A DNA stretch of 64,000 bases, taken from the NCBI GenBank assembly GCA_950295325.1, contig OX485804.1, positions 13,516,001 through 13,580,000 on the forward strand, read 5' to 3'. Source of the stretch: Polytrichum commune (lineage: Eukaryota; Streptophyta; Polytrichopsida; Polytrichales; Polytrichaceae). How positions within the stretch are numbered: the first letter of the stretch is position 1; the number at the start of each line of letters is the position of its first letter. Made by a program: the position numbers and the translations under genes. Shown here piece after piece: positions 33,956 to 45,866 of the stretch. Below the pieces are notes generated by a model. It was given only the letters and a program-made list of their open reading frames with translations. It did no database searches and was not told the DNA's origin.

Positions 33956-36900
33956 CTATTCGCGTGACACTGTGCTTTCACCATAATCTAACCAGTCACG
34001 ATTCGCAATGGGCTTTTGGGGTCTTTTATAATCTACCCGCTGCTTGACATCAGCCTTTACCACACGAGTCCAATTCTGATTTGCTTCCCTGAAAGCTTTT
34101 GCTGTCTTTTCAGCTTCTCTGAAGACCCTCTGCAGATCCACCCAGAAGTCCCCAGGGCAAAAAATCAAGGTAAATAAAAATCAAGGTAAAGACTCTTCTT
34201 CTGAATTGCTTATTGACCATCCTCATATGAAACCTACCAATATTTTTAATGAGCTCCTATCATGTCAGTACTTTAAAAAAAAACAAAGAACCGGCAAAGG
34301 TTATTTGACTGGGTTTTCTTAGAGCCATGGTTATGAATCAAATCCAGATATTTGAGAATTTGAGAACTGTGGTTATGAATTTAAATGAAACAAAGGTCAT
34401 AACAATCTAACAGGGGCTTGATAGATGCAGAAATACTTGAATGCTACCATAGAATGATGCCTCACCTGCTTATCACGAAGCATGAGCCCTTTCTCACTTT
34501 CCAGGTCAGCAGTGCTGCAAAACCAAACAGTGATGGCACCAAGTGAGGTCTATATCTTACTGAGCTTCTTTGACCCAAAGAAAATCTACTTGATAACAGG
34601 AAAGGACACAATTACGTAGGAAAGTCGTCACAAAAACCTATGAACTTGTGATATGATCCAAAATTAGTGTGAGCATCCTTAACTCCATAGTAATTTAATC
34701 CCAGAGGCGCTAGTATGTCAAAAGAACCAAAACAGAGCAATCAGTACCTGAATGCAACCCGATTAAGGACTGGGGATTCAACTACCATCATTTTTATTTG
34801 TTCTCCAATCTCAAACACATCTGATACTTGATGGATGAGCCCACGGGCAATGTTACTGATATGTATCAATCCACTGCCACACACCAAATAGAAAAAGATA
34901 TCACAATTACAGCAATCCAGTTACTGTATATTTCATGAAGTCCAGTAGCTCCCTCAAACAAGGATAACCACCTTCTTAAGTAACATGCATTTCAATATGC
35001 TTAACCGTGCAAATTAGTAACCAGCAAGAATGCCCAAAAGATTACTTACTTCGATTCATCCATTCAGATATGTGCAGTTTTTCACACTTATTGTACACCC
35101 CTACAGATCATCTATCTTGATAGGCAAGAACCAGCCAACAAAAACCTTTTACCTTACATCCGTTCCATTCACTTGGACTCGAGCACCAAAGTCAAAGATC
35201 TGAACTACAGTGCCCTCATGGAGAGTCCCAGGAGACAAATTTCTTCTTGCCTGCAAGAAGCATGATAAAGACTTACCATCAAGAATATGATCAATTCATC
35301 ATTAATTTAAGAAAGAAAATTGCCACCTTTTGGTACTCATGTAGACATCCAAAAGGTTTAGTTACAACAAAACAATCAACTTACTCAATTTTTTGAACAA
35401 ATCAAAATTGCATGCCTTCACACTTATCTTACATAATGTATCTCAAATGCATCAAATAAGTTGTGGGGTCTCAGAACCACCCCAAGTGACAAATACATGG
35501 TGATAATATAAGCATGTGCAAACACCTTTAGGACATGTAATGGGCCAATTTTCCAAGCCCTGAGTTCCTAGAGGAAAACTAAAACACAAGACCACTCATT
35601 TCTACACAGATGTACACAGAATGAAGGGAGTGTTGTGCAACATACCCATGCTTGCCTTTCACTAAGCACTAGATTTCCACGAATCTCTTCTGCGACTGTT
35701 ACCATCACCCATAGTTTCCTACCCACCTTTTACATCCAGAAAGGTAATGTCAGAAGTCAATATGCAACGCTATCACATTAGGAGCTCTAAATACAGTAAG
35801 AGCTGACATATACATCCAAACATCAATGTCATCAATGAGTATTGCGTTTGCACCCACTTACAAAATCTTCAAAAGTCTCGTCAATCTCTTTGTTTGGAAA
35901 CTTGGCAAACTCAACCAAGGGTAAAAAAGCCCGCAGCCCCTGCATTCAGATAGGAGTCCTCCTCCAAATAAGTTTGTGAGATTTAATGTTCAAGGAGTAA
36001 TCCCTTCCTTTACAGATTACAAACATTCACAGAAAGTAATCCTCAATACTCATTCTCTACCTTGTATAAGAAAAACTCTATAGGTTTATGAACAACTCTC
36101 AGTCTATCACGCTACTGCAAGCTCAGGGGTTGACAATGCACCTCAATCCTGGATATAAGGCCTGCCTCGTTCCATTCAGTGATCTCAATCTCAATTGGTT
36201 CATTTTCCTCCTTGATCTGTAAACCCGGCAAAGTTTAGTAGACAAACACACCACAAGTTAAGTGAGAATATCTCCTCCATATATTGAAAAACAACACAAT
36301 CGATCGAGAGAAGGCATAGCATTCTTAAGTGGTGTAGTGGGTGATTCCCTAGATGAACACCTTGGAGAGTATACACTCAGTAAGATGCATTTTGGCAAGG
36401 TCTTTAAGTTGAATCTTGGTAGATGGGAGAAAGCTTTGACCGAAGATAGGTAACAATAGAGGTGTGGACTAATGAGAGCTTGCCACTTGACTATGCTTGG
36501 CATTCATGCATGTAATGGACCTTGTTTCTTGGAAGTTTAGTCTTGAAGCTCGAGTAGAAAGAAAATGTCCTTACAGATGCTTAAGAATCTATAGGCAGAG
36601 CTTTTTTACCTGCCGGACACGTTCCCATGCAACCCGTCGCCCAGATCGGCGAGCTGAGAGAAGAGCATTTCCACCCACAGTCTCTCCCATTACTTCCAAA
36701 TCCAGCACAGTTCCAACATCAATAGCAAGGGGGCCAGCCTCTTCAAGAGCAAAAATCTCATCATCATACACAACACGAGGATGGCCACTCGGTGGCACAG
36801 GATTTTTTCCTCCCTCGACATCCTCCGCCGGCAGCTCCCACTGGTACTCTTCAAGTTGGAATTTGTCAATGGGTAGAAGCTCCTTCACATGTAAGTGTCC

Positions 36901-37800
36901 AAGTTTTGCAGCTCCAATGTCTATATCGAGTTTTGCATGGTTACCGGACACCACCACCCCAATGACACGATGACCACTTTTCGGTTCATAATATTCAAGA
37001 TCATCCAACCCAATGGGCGTCGATTGCAAGGAGTTTTGCAACTCTACAGCATGATGGTCATTGACATGATGTACTGGAGCTCTTGACTCCAAAAGACTCT
37101 CCTGTGTCACCATCGTCGTTGGAAGGTTTTCATCTTCAGTGACATTGATCGATTCTGCGGCCTCAAGTGTAACACTGTCTTCTCTCAAGGGTGTCATAAT
37201 GGGAGCTTCATCTTTGCGACCTGTGCCCAAAGCAATGGAATCAAAGAAATCATCAACTTTACTTGAATGATTCACTGATGCAGAGGTTTCATGGAGTTTA
37301 CCAAGGGTTTCCACATTGGTCCTGCTAGAAGCATCGTGACCATTGGTGATAACAACTGCGCTGGAAGTTAGTGTGGATTCAGCTTCCACAGAAGGATAAC
37401 AACTCACATCACCAATAGAATTGCGGCTAGATGTGCGGTCATCTCTGCACACAAGACCCAATCTGGAACCTTGGTCTTGTAATTTTATTTGTGCAGAATC
37501 TTTAGATTCTGTGAACTCAGCACGTGGACCTGACCACCATGGATGCCGATGATGCACCGCTACCAACCTTATGTGCCCAAACCTGAAATCTCCATTGAAA
37601 ATTTGGTCTTCTCCTTTAAGTCCTCCTCTCCGTTTAAGACTTGGGCTAATTCTTCTTCTTCTAAGGACAACAGATGATGATGATGATGATGATGATGAAG
37701 ATGCTTCCTTCCTTGTTGTTCTTCTTGAATGCTGATGGTTACCCTGGTGGCAGAACAGGGAGGCGCCCTGCCACTGTTGGAAACACGCCCGGGCCAACAT
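33956..37800 (-). CDS. PDE338: Plastid S1 RNA-binding domain protein, PDE338-like
   Basis: Eight exons: 37800-36610, 36216-36142, 35939-35862, 35726-35646, 35250-35153, 34873-34748, 34514-34466 and 34129-33956; 623 aa, every junction GT-AG with agreeing phase. It matches the chloroplast S1-domain protein of Arabidopsis At1g71720 (PDE338): YYEPKSGHRVIGVVVSGN and DIGAAKLGHLHVKELLP in exon 1, LLSARRSGRRVAWERVRQ, IKEENEPIEIEITEWNEAGL, GLRAFLPLVEF, NLVLSERQAW, then a clear S1 motif GTLHEGTVVQIFDFGARVQV through SGLIHISNIARGLIHQVSDV to VAFSTADLE, and a basic C-terminus. The family binds RNA in plastids and is needed for pigmentation. The N-terminus (Arg/Ser/His-rich, with ten consecutive Ser from a (GAT)n tract) looks like a transit peptide followed by a long low-complexity region, which makes it longer than I expect for the family. 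Start chosen as the first Met of the open exon; a small upstream exon is possible. Confidence 0.9.
37676..37702. repeat. (GAT)n microsatellite inside coding exon
   Basis: A GAT trinucleotide run, read on the minus strand as serine codons (TCA/ATC register), encodes the Ser10 tract near the N-terminus of the S1-domain protein. Confidence 0.85.
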
Positions 37801-38700
37801 TTATGATGAAATCCTTCCAATTCTACACGAAATCGGTAAATCTACATGAGATTCACTTATGGTGCAAGGTTCATGGTCATTGACGACCGAATTTGAATGT
37901 TTTGGACCCTTTCCTACATACAAAAATGCTAATGAGTTGTCAAATCCGAAATTGGCCACCGCCGTCTGAAAGACGTGCATGGGTACAGGGTGATGAATGG
38001 ATGACACCATCCGCCATGGAAGACGTATAAGACATGGAAAAAGGGTATAGGTCACATGGAAAATTCCTTCGGGCGTGACAACCTATGGATGTGTAAATAT
38101 AACTTCCCCCAAGAATCACCAAACACCGTGGGCTTAATAAAATTGGATGAACTGAAAAAACACCTTGAAAGACAAAAACAGGGGAGGGGCAGCTTCGACA
38201 GCCACGACAAAAAAAAGGTTTCACAATAACAAGAGCATGGGGTGAGATAGACTTAAGATTCTGTGAAGAGAATGACTGCAATTATGCCATTGACTAGGAA
38301 CTACCTATTACGAACAATTAACACTCATCCCTGTTGATGATGCTTCCTTTTTTTTATGTGCATTCCAGAAATGAAAAAATGAACTCACTACCTACAGACA
38401 CTCAAGCTCTATGCACGAATATAACCAAGAATTGCAAAACATGCTTAAACTAACCCTACATGTTCGCACCTTCTTCTCTGTCTACACCAAAAGATGGGGG
38501 CAACTTCCTCACACACATGATGAACTGCAGAACTAAAACAGAAACTTCAGAGAACGCTAAGTTCACTTCGAGGTATCCTAAAATGACAGAAGAGATTGTG
38601 AATCCATCGAGCCAAACAACAGACTTTCCGCCTTGAGAGGCTGTTGCATGTTTGACGAACCTCGAAGCATGCATTCCCTGGGGGCCAAATGTTGAAGCCC

Positions 38701-38720
38701 GGTTTAGGGTTTAGGGTTTA
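38701..38720. promoter_or_regulatory. Telomere-like repeat (possible telo-box)
   Basis: Two and a half TTTAGGG units sit about 900 bases upstream of the S1-domain gene start. Such telo-boxes are known in promoters of plant translation genes, but the distance makes a regulatory role uncertain. Confidence 0.35.
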
Positions 38721-38877
38721 AGATCTACATGCTTTCCTAGATTTGTGTTTGGATAGTAGGAGGCATCAGCTATCTCGCCCTATTCTAGATCTGGGTGGGA
38801 CGGGCAGCAGTGAAGCTGGGATTCGTGGCGCCATGTAAGGCGTCCGTTAAGCTTGTCCTAAGGATAGGTTTGCGCTT

Positions 38878-39830
38878 GATTACCGTAGTTTCCTAGCAGG
38901 TTAGGCAACTTGCTGCCAAATATTTAATTAAAGTTCAAAAAGTAGGTTCGCCACCTAAAAATAGTATATTCATATTTTCAGCAATTTTCTCTTTTAATTT
39001 TTAAAAATTCGGCTTACATTCATTTTTTATTTTTTATTTCAACTTATATCTTGTACATCTCTCTTGCATTGAATGACAAGTAAGATGTGAGTGAAGAGTT
39101 GAGAATGCTCTGTACTTTATGCAAGTAGAGTGGAGTTGTGTTCAACAATGCATATGGGATATGTAAACTTTGAGGTGAAGCACCTAGTTAGACGTCATTT
39201 TTATAACACGCATAACTTTTGCATAGAGTCTTCAAATGACATAAAATTTGTTGGAGGTGGAAGATTACTTGATTTCTAAACTTTGCTTAGACCAACAAAA
39301 TTCCAAAAAAGTTGATCTTCTATGCACAAATGAGCTCCAAAAAACTGTTATGAACGCATTTTAATTTTTTAATCTTTACACGGCTGCAATGTTTTGTCCA
39401 TATCTTTTGCATAAAGACTTATTTTGACACAAAACTTGTTGGAGGTGGAAGAAGGATTGATTTCTCAACTTTTGTTAGTTGGACAAAATTCTATAAAACT
39501 TCATCTTCTATGCTCAATTGGACTCCAAAAATTTGTGTACAACACATTTGAAAAGCCTCGCCTAGAGTCTTGCTACTTCTTAACCCATATTCTTTGTGGA
39601 CTAATGTACGTGAGCTTGATTACAAAACGAGCACCTTCTCCCCTTCAAAATTCACATATGCTTCCACTGTAAGTAAAACTCTACTGAGAAGTAAAAATTT
39701 CTTACTTTTAGGCAATTTTGAAAAATAATTAATTTTAAATTCGGCAAAAAATGCCAATAATATTCCAAAATTTTAGGCATCTATTTTTAGAATTATTTTG
39801 TGCCGAACCTGCTATTAAACTACGGTAATC
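38878..39830. mobile_element. 953 bp TIR element with internal direct repeats
   Basis: GATTACCGTAGTTT at the left end is mirrored by AAACTACGGTAATC at the right end, and the next block TAGCAGGTT.GGCA also pairs. Inside, a unit of about 195 bases containing CTTTTGCATA.AG.CTT, TTGTTGGAGGTGGAAGA, TTGATTTCT and TTCTATGC.CAA occurs twice, near 39205 and 39400. No long ORF, so it is non-autonomous. Confidence 0.65.
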
Positions 39831-40008
39831 CCAATTTAATTTCCATTAAGAATTGATTAAGGTTTACGCATGTTATTTGGATAGTCTTCTCTCTACACTC
39901 CAGTTCTCGTAGGATGTGAAACACGTAATTAGTGCACGATGATTAGGGCTTCTAATTTATTAAAAAAAATTAAATCCAAATTGTACATGTAATCATTTCT
40001 CTCATAGT

Positions 40009-40264
40009 TATAAAGGGCTTTTGCGCAAGAGTAAGGCTTCTTTTATCTTATCTTGTGGTTGGGTGGTTCATGCCATAAGACACTTAGAGAGTTCTCAATA
40101 GTTCAAGCTAGGCTAGCTTGTTATATTGAACCTCGCTCTAATACTAATATAACAAGCTAGCCTAGCTTGAACTAGTGAGAACTCTTTAAGTGTCTTATGG
40201 CATGAACCACCCAACCATGAGATAAGATAAAAGAAGCCTTACTCTTGCGCAAGAGTCCTTTATA
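40009..40264. repeat. 256 bp near-perfect hairpin (MITE-like)
   Basis: Two arms of about 115-125 bases pair almost perfectly: TATAAAGG.CT.TTGCGCAAG, AGTAAGGCTTCTTTTATCTT, GGTTGGGTGGTTCATGCCAT, AAGACACTTA.AGAGTTCTCA and TAGTTCAAGCTAGGCTAGCT. A loop of roughly 20 bases lies near 40130-40150. Only a few mismatches separate the arms. TATA-like sequence borders both ends. It fits a MITE; transcribed, it would give a long double-stranded RNA. Confidence 0.85.
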
Positions 40265-42269
40265 TACCTCCCCACCATGCATGGTTGTCTTATGTTTAAC
40301 TAAAATAAAAGCATGTTCATAATTAGCAACTATAATGAACCCTACTTTGTGCTTTTAATTTAAACTCATTCTAGACTACTGTTATAGTTCGCTTTAATAT
40401 TTTATTCGCTCTCAAAGTGAAAATTCTCATGGTTATTAAGTGGTCATATAGTCCCCCTACGGAATCATAATGACCATTGAGGCTAGAATTGCCACTCACC
40501 GCTCAGCCATGTCCATCCAATGACCATTATCAAATACTTGAGTTCACTAACTAATTCCACGTCTTTGATTTTAATCCCATAGTCAAATTAGTTTTTTCTT
40601 GAAGTGAATCTATAAGGAGTTATTTAGATGGCCACCACAAATCTTTGGCCCAACAAAGAGCCTTCTACAATAGAGGGACTAAAATGTCTAAGGTGTCCTC
40701 TCGAGGCTTCTCATATACATCTATGTGCTACTCCACCAAAGCATGCATATTTTTTTGTCATTATCGTCAATTTTGCACTATCTTCAACAACTATACTATT
40801 TATTGCATCCTTCTTCAACAAATAACGATGGTAGACTTTACATTGGATTTACCCTTTCATAATATCTCACTTAATAAACACAAATATCTTTGTCCTTCAA
40901 GGGTTTACATCTACCAATTGACCATTTTCCAAATGATCAATTTGGTTTGCTCAAGGAAGGTGCCACATGAGCACGGCTTCATTTTGGCTTAATAGTCATA
41001 TACTCAAATCATGTCATGTTTTACTATTTCTAATGGTCCAATTATTGAATTGTTGGTGTTGTGATTCAGTGTGGCTCCAACCATGTTCTTACATGCTAAA
41101 ACTTGAACTCTTGACATCCCTACAACATTCTTGGGCACCACCTCTGCACCAACATCGTTGATCATAACATTAATCATTGTAAGTATATCTCCTCTCTCCC
41201 TCAAGCTTCCTCAATATACATCTATTGGGTCTTCGCTAGCCCTCATATATGTTGTATTCAAGTAAGCTCAAATGAGATTCAAGATCACGACTATGTATTC
41301 CAATGGAAAAACATAGCAAAGCAAGAAACAATTGAAAAAGAATGAAACCTAGGAATATAAAAGACATGTAACTACCCATTAACACAAGAAAAACATCATT
41401 GACAACTTTGAATATCTAATGCATCTTTTTGATTTAATTTCAATGATTGCGATTGTTCAAGGAATGCACACATGACCTCTTAGGTCCCTTTGTCCCTACC
41501 CCAATTCTTCTAGCCTTATCCATAGCTTCCATACTCCTCATCGCCCTTTGCTCTCATACATTATTGTGGTTTTGAAAATTTTGAATATTTATGGGGCTCT
41601 TCAAACTAATGACCCCAAATGAACCAAGACCCATATATTTTGGTGTATAATAAGTTATATAATTTTTACACTACCTATCAATTAAGTTATCAATATCATC
41701 CACACTTCATCATAAGCAAGTTGCTATCCAAGAAATATTATGGTTGGTTACACCTACATTTTATTCATCAAATTGAATAGTCACAAACAATTTGCTTACA
41801 TGAAATGCACTACAATAGGTGAAAATGTATCAAGAATTATTGTAACAACATGGGTGTGATGTATACTTAAGTTGATCTAACAAAATTGTGCTATCATACA
41901 ACAATCCCAATAACTCATAACTCGCTAAAAGTAGCCCCTTATGCAAATGAATTATCCATGGCATGGAACTTGGAGAGTCCAATCTCCAAATTCTCATTAG
42001 ACACAAAGTTGCATGCTTTCACCACAACGGGGTGGTAGTTGAGGTGCCAACTTGGATCAATTTGCTATCCCCAAACATCAAAGCTTCTCAAGGTCAAAGG
42101 TGTGGGGACACATCACCAAGGCATAGCGTCACATGTTGTGTTCATTGATTCATATATGGGACATGAAACATAGTCAATGATTTCATGGCAAGAAGACCGT
42201 GTAAAATTTGGACTCCTTGACACTAAGGCAAGGGATTGGGACCTCATCACACAGTTAGTCATGCATGAA
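40265..42269. other. Intergenic, no supported gene
   Basis: AT-rich sequence with scattered short ORFs that resemble nothing I know. It may contain further decayed transposon sequence, given the LINE remnant that follows. Confidence 0.35.
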
Positions 42270-43300
42270 ATGGCATAATATCCCCGAAAGGGATAAAGAG
42301 AAGGTCAGACTTGGAACATGGATTGGGTTCCTTACGGATCACCTTTCAGACTCGGTGGTAGTTTTTTTAAATGAAGCCGCACTTGACCTCATTGCATTCA
42401 AAAAACCTGATTGACCCTTCCAATCCCAATTCCATATTTTAAGGTCAACCCACAACCTAGATGTCTTAAAGAATGAAAAAATCGGAAGGAGAATTTGAAA
42501 GGGCTTACCATGAAGTTATGATTATCAAAACCATTAGAGGCCAAAAGAAACACGAGGTCTCGTTCTTCTACGGCAAAAAGACATCCCTTCAATAAGACAT
42601 GGACGTATGCGTTTGGAAAGATGCCACACAATTTTTGGACTATACTAGCAAGATAGGCGGGAACCTCCTCGACCCTCCACTCATCACTCCGATCATCCTC
42701 AATGAATGGAGAAGGCTTCTCCCGGATACCTACCAACTCAGATGTACAAGTATTTGGGACAAAGGAAGGGTTGGTAAGGAGGCAACCTTCATTTGGTTCA
42801 TTTGGCACAAGGTAGTGGCAGTCAATGAATGACGTGTCAAGATATCCGCTTAATGCTCCAAATGTCTCCCCTTCACCAAGGAGATCCTCAAACATATATT
42901 ATGGGATTGCATCCAAGCCCAACATATTTGGCGATGGGCTTTACAAATCCTCTTTTGAGCTTAGCGGCACCTAACAACACCTGCCTATTGAATTTAACTG
43001 GCAAAACGATATGTTTGGTCACGACATCCAAAAGAAATACAAACCTTGCTTTCAAATACAACATCTTCTCTGGGGCATTGCCTTGTGGATTATTTGGATC
43101 GAACATAATGACAAGGTTTTCAACCAAAACCAATGGCATAAACTCAAGGTTAAGAGCCATGTATGGGAAGATTGTATTTATTTATGGCAAAAGCCTCTTG
43201 GAAAAAGACTCTCAAACTCATTGAGAAATGCCTTCCTGTGAAGGACTTCATTATTGGGGAATTCACTCGGGGGGGGGGGGGGGGATCCTATGCCGCCACC
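42270..43300 (+). pseudogene. LINE remnant: C-terminal zf-RVT region
   Basis: On the plus strand, broken frames read like the C-terminal part of a plant LINE polyprotein (zf-RVT region): FIWFIWHKVVAVNEWRVKIS, then a Cys/His segment with ILKHILWDC..AQ.IWRWAL, then GIALWIIWIEHNDKVFNQ.QW and a Trp-containing tail. Reading it needs several frameshifts and passes stops, so it is dead. A run of about 15 G lies at 43269-43283 near its 3' end. No upstream reverse transcriptase domain was found next to it. Confidence 0.6.
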
Positions 43301-44050
43301 ATGGACTCACGGTCTCATGGAATTAGAAGATCATGGCCACGTACCCATCTTGGCCTTGGGGAATAGGTGGGTAGCTCTTACCCTTGGTTTGTAGTTCATT
43401 TGAAATTAGGTTTGACAAGGTTTTATAGGTTGTTTAACACTTTGATCACTGTGGCTTGGGGGTTGTCCTTGGTAGGTGCAGTCATGGTGGTCCTTGGTTG
43501 GGTGGCTTGGGAGGTTGTCATTGGTGAGGTTCTTGTTACTTGGTTCTTTATTACTTTTTACGTGGCAGTGTGGCGCATTTGAGGAGCTCCGCCTCCACTC
43601 GCAGTGGACATGTATTTGGTTCTTCATGCATTTGACGTCCACATTTTGGCCTTTTGTCTCAAAAAAAATCCATTAGAAAAAATACAAGAGTCCCATATTT
43701 GGTTAAACACAATTAGATTGTTTTTGAAAGTGTCCAATTCCTCTAGATACAAAATTTATACATTTGTAAGGAAGTATACCATTGGAACCATAACATAAGA
43801 TTCGCATAGTCAAAGAGAATCTTCCAAATAAATGTTATTATTAAAATAATAAATAAATAATAAAACGTTTGAGACTATCTTGATCAAACTGCCTTTTCAT
43901 ACGGTGAAATTTGGTTTGTAAAGTTACCAAAATGTACATAAAGTCGCTGAAATGAGCCGAGGATACCAATTTTGGCAGGCTGGACTTACTGGTAAAGCTT
44001 ATTTGGGTCTAAGTTGACCATTACACAATATTAAAATAAATAAAAACAGC

Positions 44051-44070
44051 ATTATTATTATTATTATTAT
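44051..44070. repeat. (ATT)n microsatellite
   Basis: About seven perfect ATT units. Confidence 0.9.
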
Positions 44071-44173
44071 TTATCCAATAGGTATATGTGATACGTAACA
44101 GCACATGTCTACAAAAGCTCTACTCATGCACTTTATCGGTGTGGGGCCATGTTTACATGCACATGTGACTATT

Positions 44174-44763
44174 AGGACCACTTCACACACAAGACTGAAG
44201 GCCCGTGACCATTGCAATCTAAGAGCTCTCATTGGTCAAAAGGGCATTGATTGTCTAAGTTCACTTCACACATGAAGGTGAAGGTTTAAAGGCTCAAAGA
44301 AGACTTCATGGATGAAAAGTCTACATAGAGTTCTACACGGTGGATTATGGATAAGGTTTCATGGTCTCCCGGAATTTTTGTCAGGCCCACTTCCAAGAGG
44401 TGGGCCTGACGCAAATTCCAGGAGACCATGAAACCATGAATTTTTTAATATATATTGTCCAACATGTTAGATTTCAAAACATATTGCAAGGCAGATTCCA
44501 GAATAGATTTTAGGACAGACAAACATCACCAAGTAATTCTCTCAAATTGATAGAGTTTGAGACATATTATATTAAACCAAATCCTCCCCTCTTTTTCCAC
44601 CAACAAAATATGCAATGGTCCCATTCTCACTGCACAGTATGCTTGAGGGCCCATGACTACATAAAACGGCTTTCCCAACACCCATGGTCCGGCCTTTGGA
44701 TGAGGGTCAAGGGTCCTCACCATTACAAGGTCACGGCTCTTGGCTCATGTGTGAAGTGGCCCT
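44174..44763. mobile_element. TIR element, family member B (590 bp) with inner palindrome
   Basis: Ends AGGACCACTTCACACACAAG (left) and, reading inward, AGGGCCACTTCACACATGAG (right) are inverted repeats of each other and match the element at 9423-9924. Inside, 44357-44435 forms an almost perfect hairpin: GGTTTCATGGTCTCC pairs with GGAGACCATGAAACC, and GTCAGGCCCACTTC pairs with GAGGTGGGCCTGAC. No ORF of note. Confidence 0.75.
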
Positions 44764-45059
44764 TCGTGTGGTAAAATTTTGTCTAACATAACACCAATAA
44801 TAAATATCCTCATTTTGATTGACAAAAATGAATGTGAATGATTAATGTCAGCAAAGCAAGAGTTGTTTTCAAACATCTTCAGAGACTACATATCCTTACA
44901 AGTATTGATATAGGACTGAAGTAGAACTTACAATGAAAGTTCACTGTCCATATCTAAAGCATGCTGACTACATGGTGCCTCAAGACCTCCTGTTCATCCT
45001 TTTGATTCTCTGAATATAGTAGATTGAAGTTAAGCAACCAATTGCTAAGTTATGTTGGC

Positions 45060-45330
45060 TGATTCTAATTTACAAGAGACCTTGTGCAAAATTTGGACCC
45101 AACTGCTTACGAATTTTGGACTCTATTCTGCCCCGTTTTCAAGAGGAATCTGTACCTAAGGTATGCAGGTGTTACTTGATTACTTATCTTTACAGGACAC
45201 CTATAGTTGATTGATGTATGGTTAGGTGAGGATCAAAAATCAAATCATAAAGACACGTGTTCAAAAGAGATTGAACCACAATAGTGAACAAAGTTGGGAG
45301 GACCTATGTATTCAGTTATGTAAGCAACAA
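45060..45330 (+). repeat. Interspersed repeat family, copy 3
   Basis: Matches the reverse complement of 28640-28870: CTAAGGTATGC, GACACCTATAGTTGATTG, TGGTTAGGTGAGGATCA, AAGACAC, and GGGAGGACCTATGTATTCAGTT. Also resembles part of 21170-21350. Confidence 0.65.
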
Positions 45331-45866
45331 ACATGCAATTCCTATAACCATACCTTAGGTCTGATTTTCAATCTGGTTTCTGTTGATATTTCATCTTAGA
45401 TTCACTAATGCAACACAAATTTAGAGATGTACTGTAAATCTGATCAATGGAGAACAAGAAAAATAAACCAAAAAACACCCGCATACCTTATCAGCTAAAT
45501 AATTGCAAAATTTAAAACTCATAACACCTTCTCAAGAGTACAACAATGCTCAACAATGCTCAACAATGTTCGCCACAATTAAAAACTCTGAATGGACATG
45601 GAGCGCACAGGTTTCACTCAGGTTAGAAAATCGTATAGCATTGATGTTCCATGTATAGTATCCTCATCTACTTCACCAATCGACATCCAATCTTCTGGAC
45701 AGGTACTAACTATATTCAGAGGACATGACGTAATCTACTTTCTCATGCTATAGTACATGTTGTGCTGCACAAAGCTCAAATATGCCGTACATCGGTGTGT
45801 ACAATAATTTACAACCTCATTCGAAGCAGTTCATTTGTTTCTGAAAAGGACTCAATTTTGGGCACT

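Noticed and set aside
36497-36973. 158-codon plus-strand ORF
   Set aside because: It is the antisense shadow of exon 1 of the PDE338-like gene, whose minus frame has clear family motifs.
42398-42895. 165-codon minus-strand ORF
   Set aside because: It lies opposite the LINE zf-RVT remnant, and the plus-strand frames match that family; the minus ORF matches nothing.
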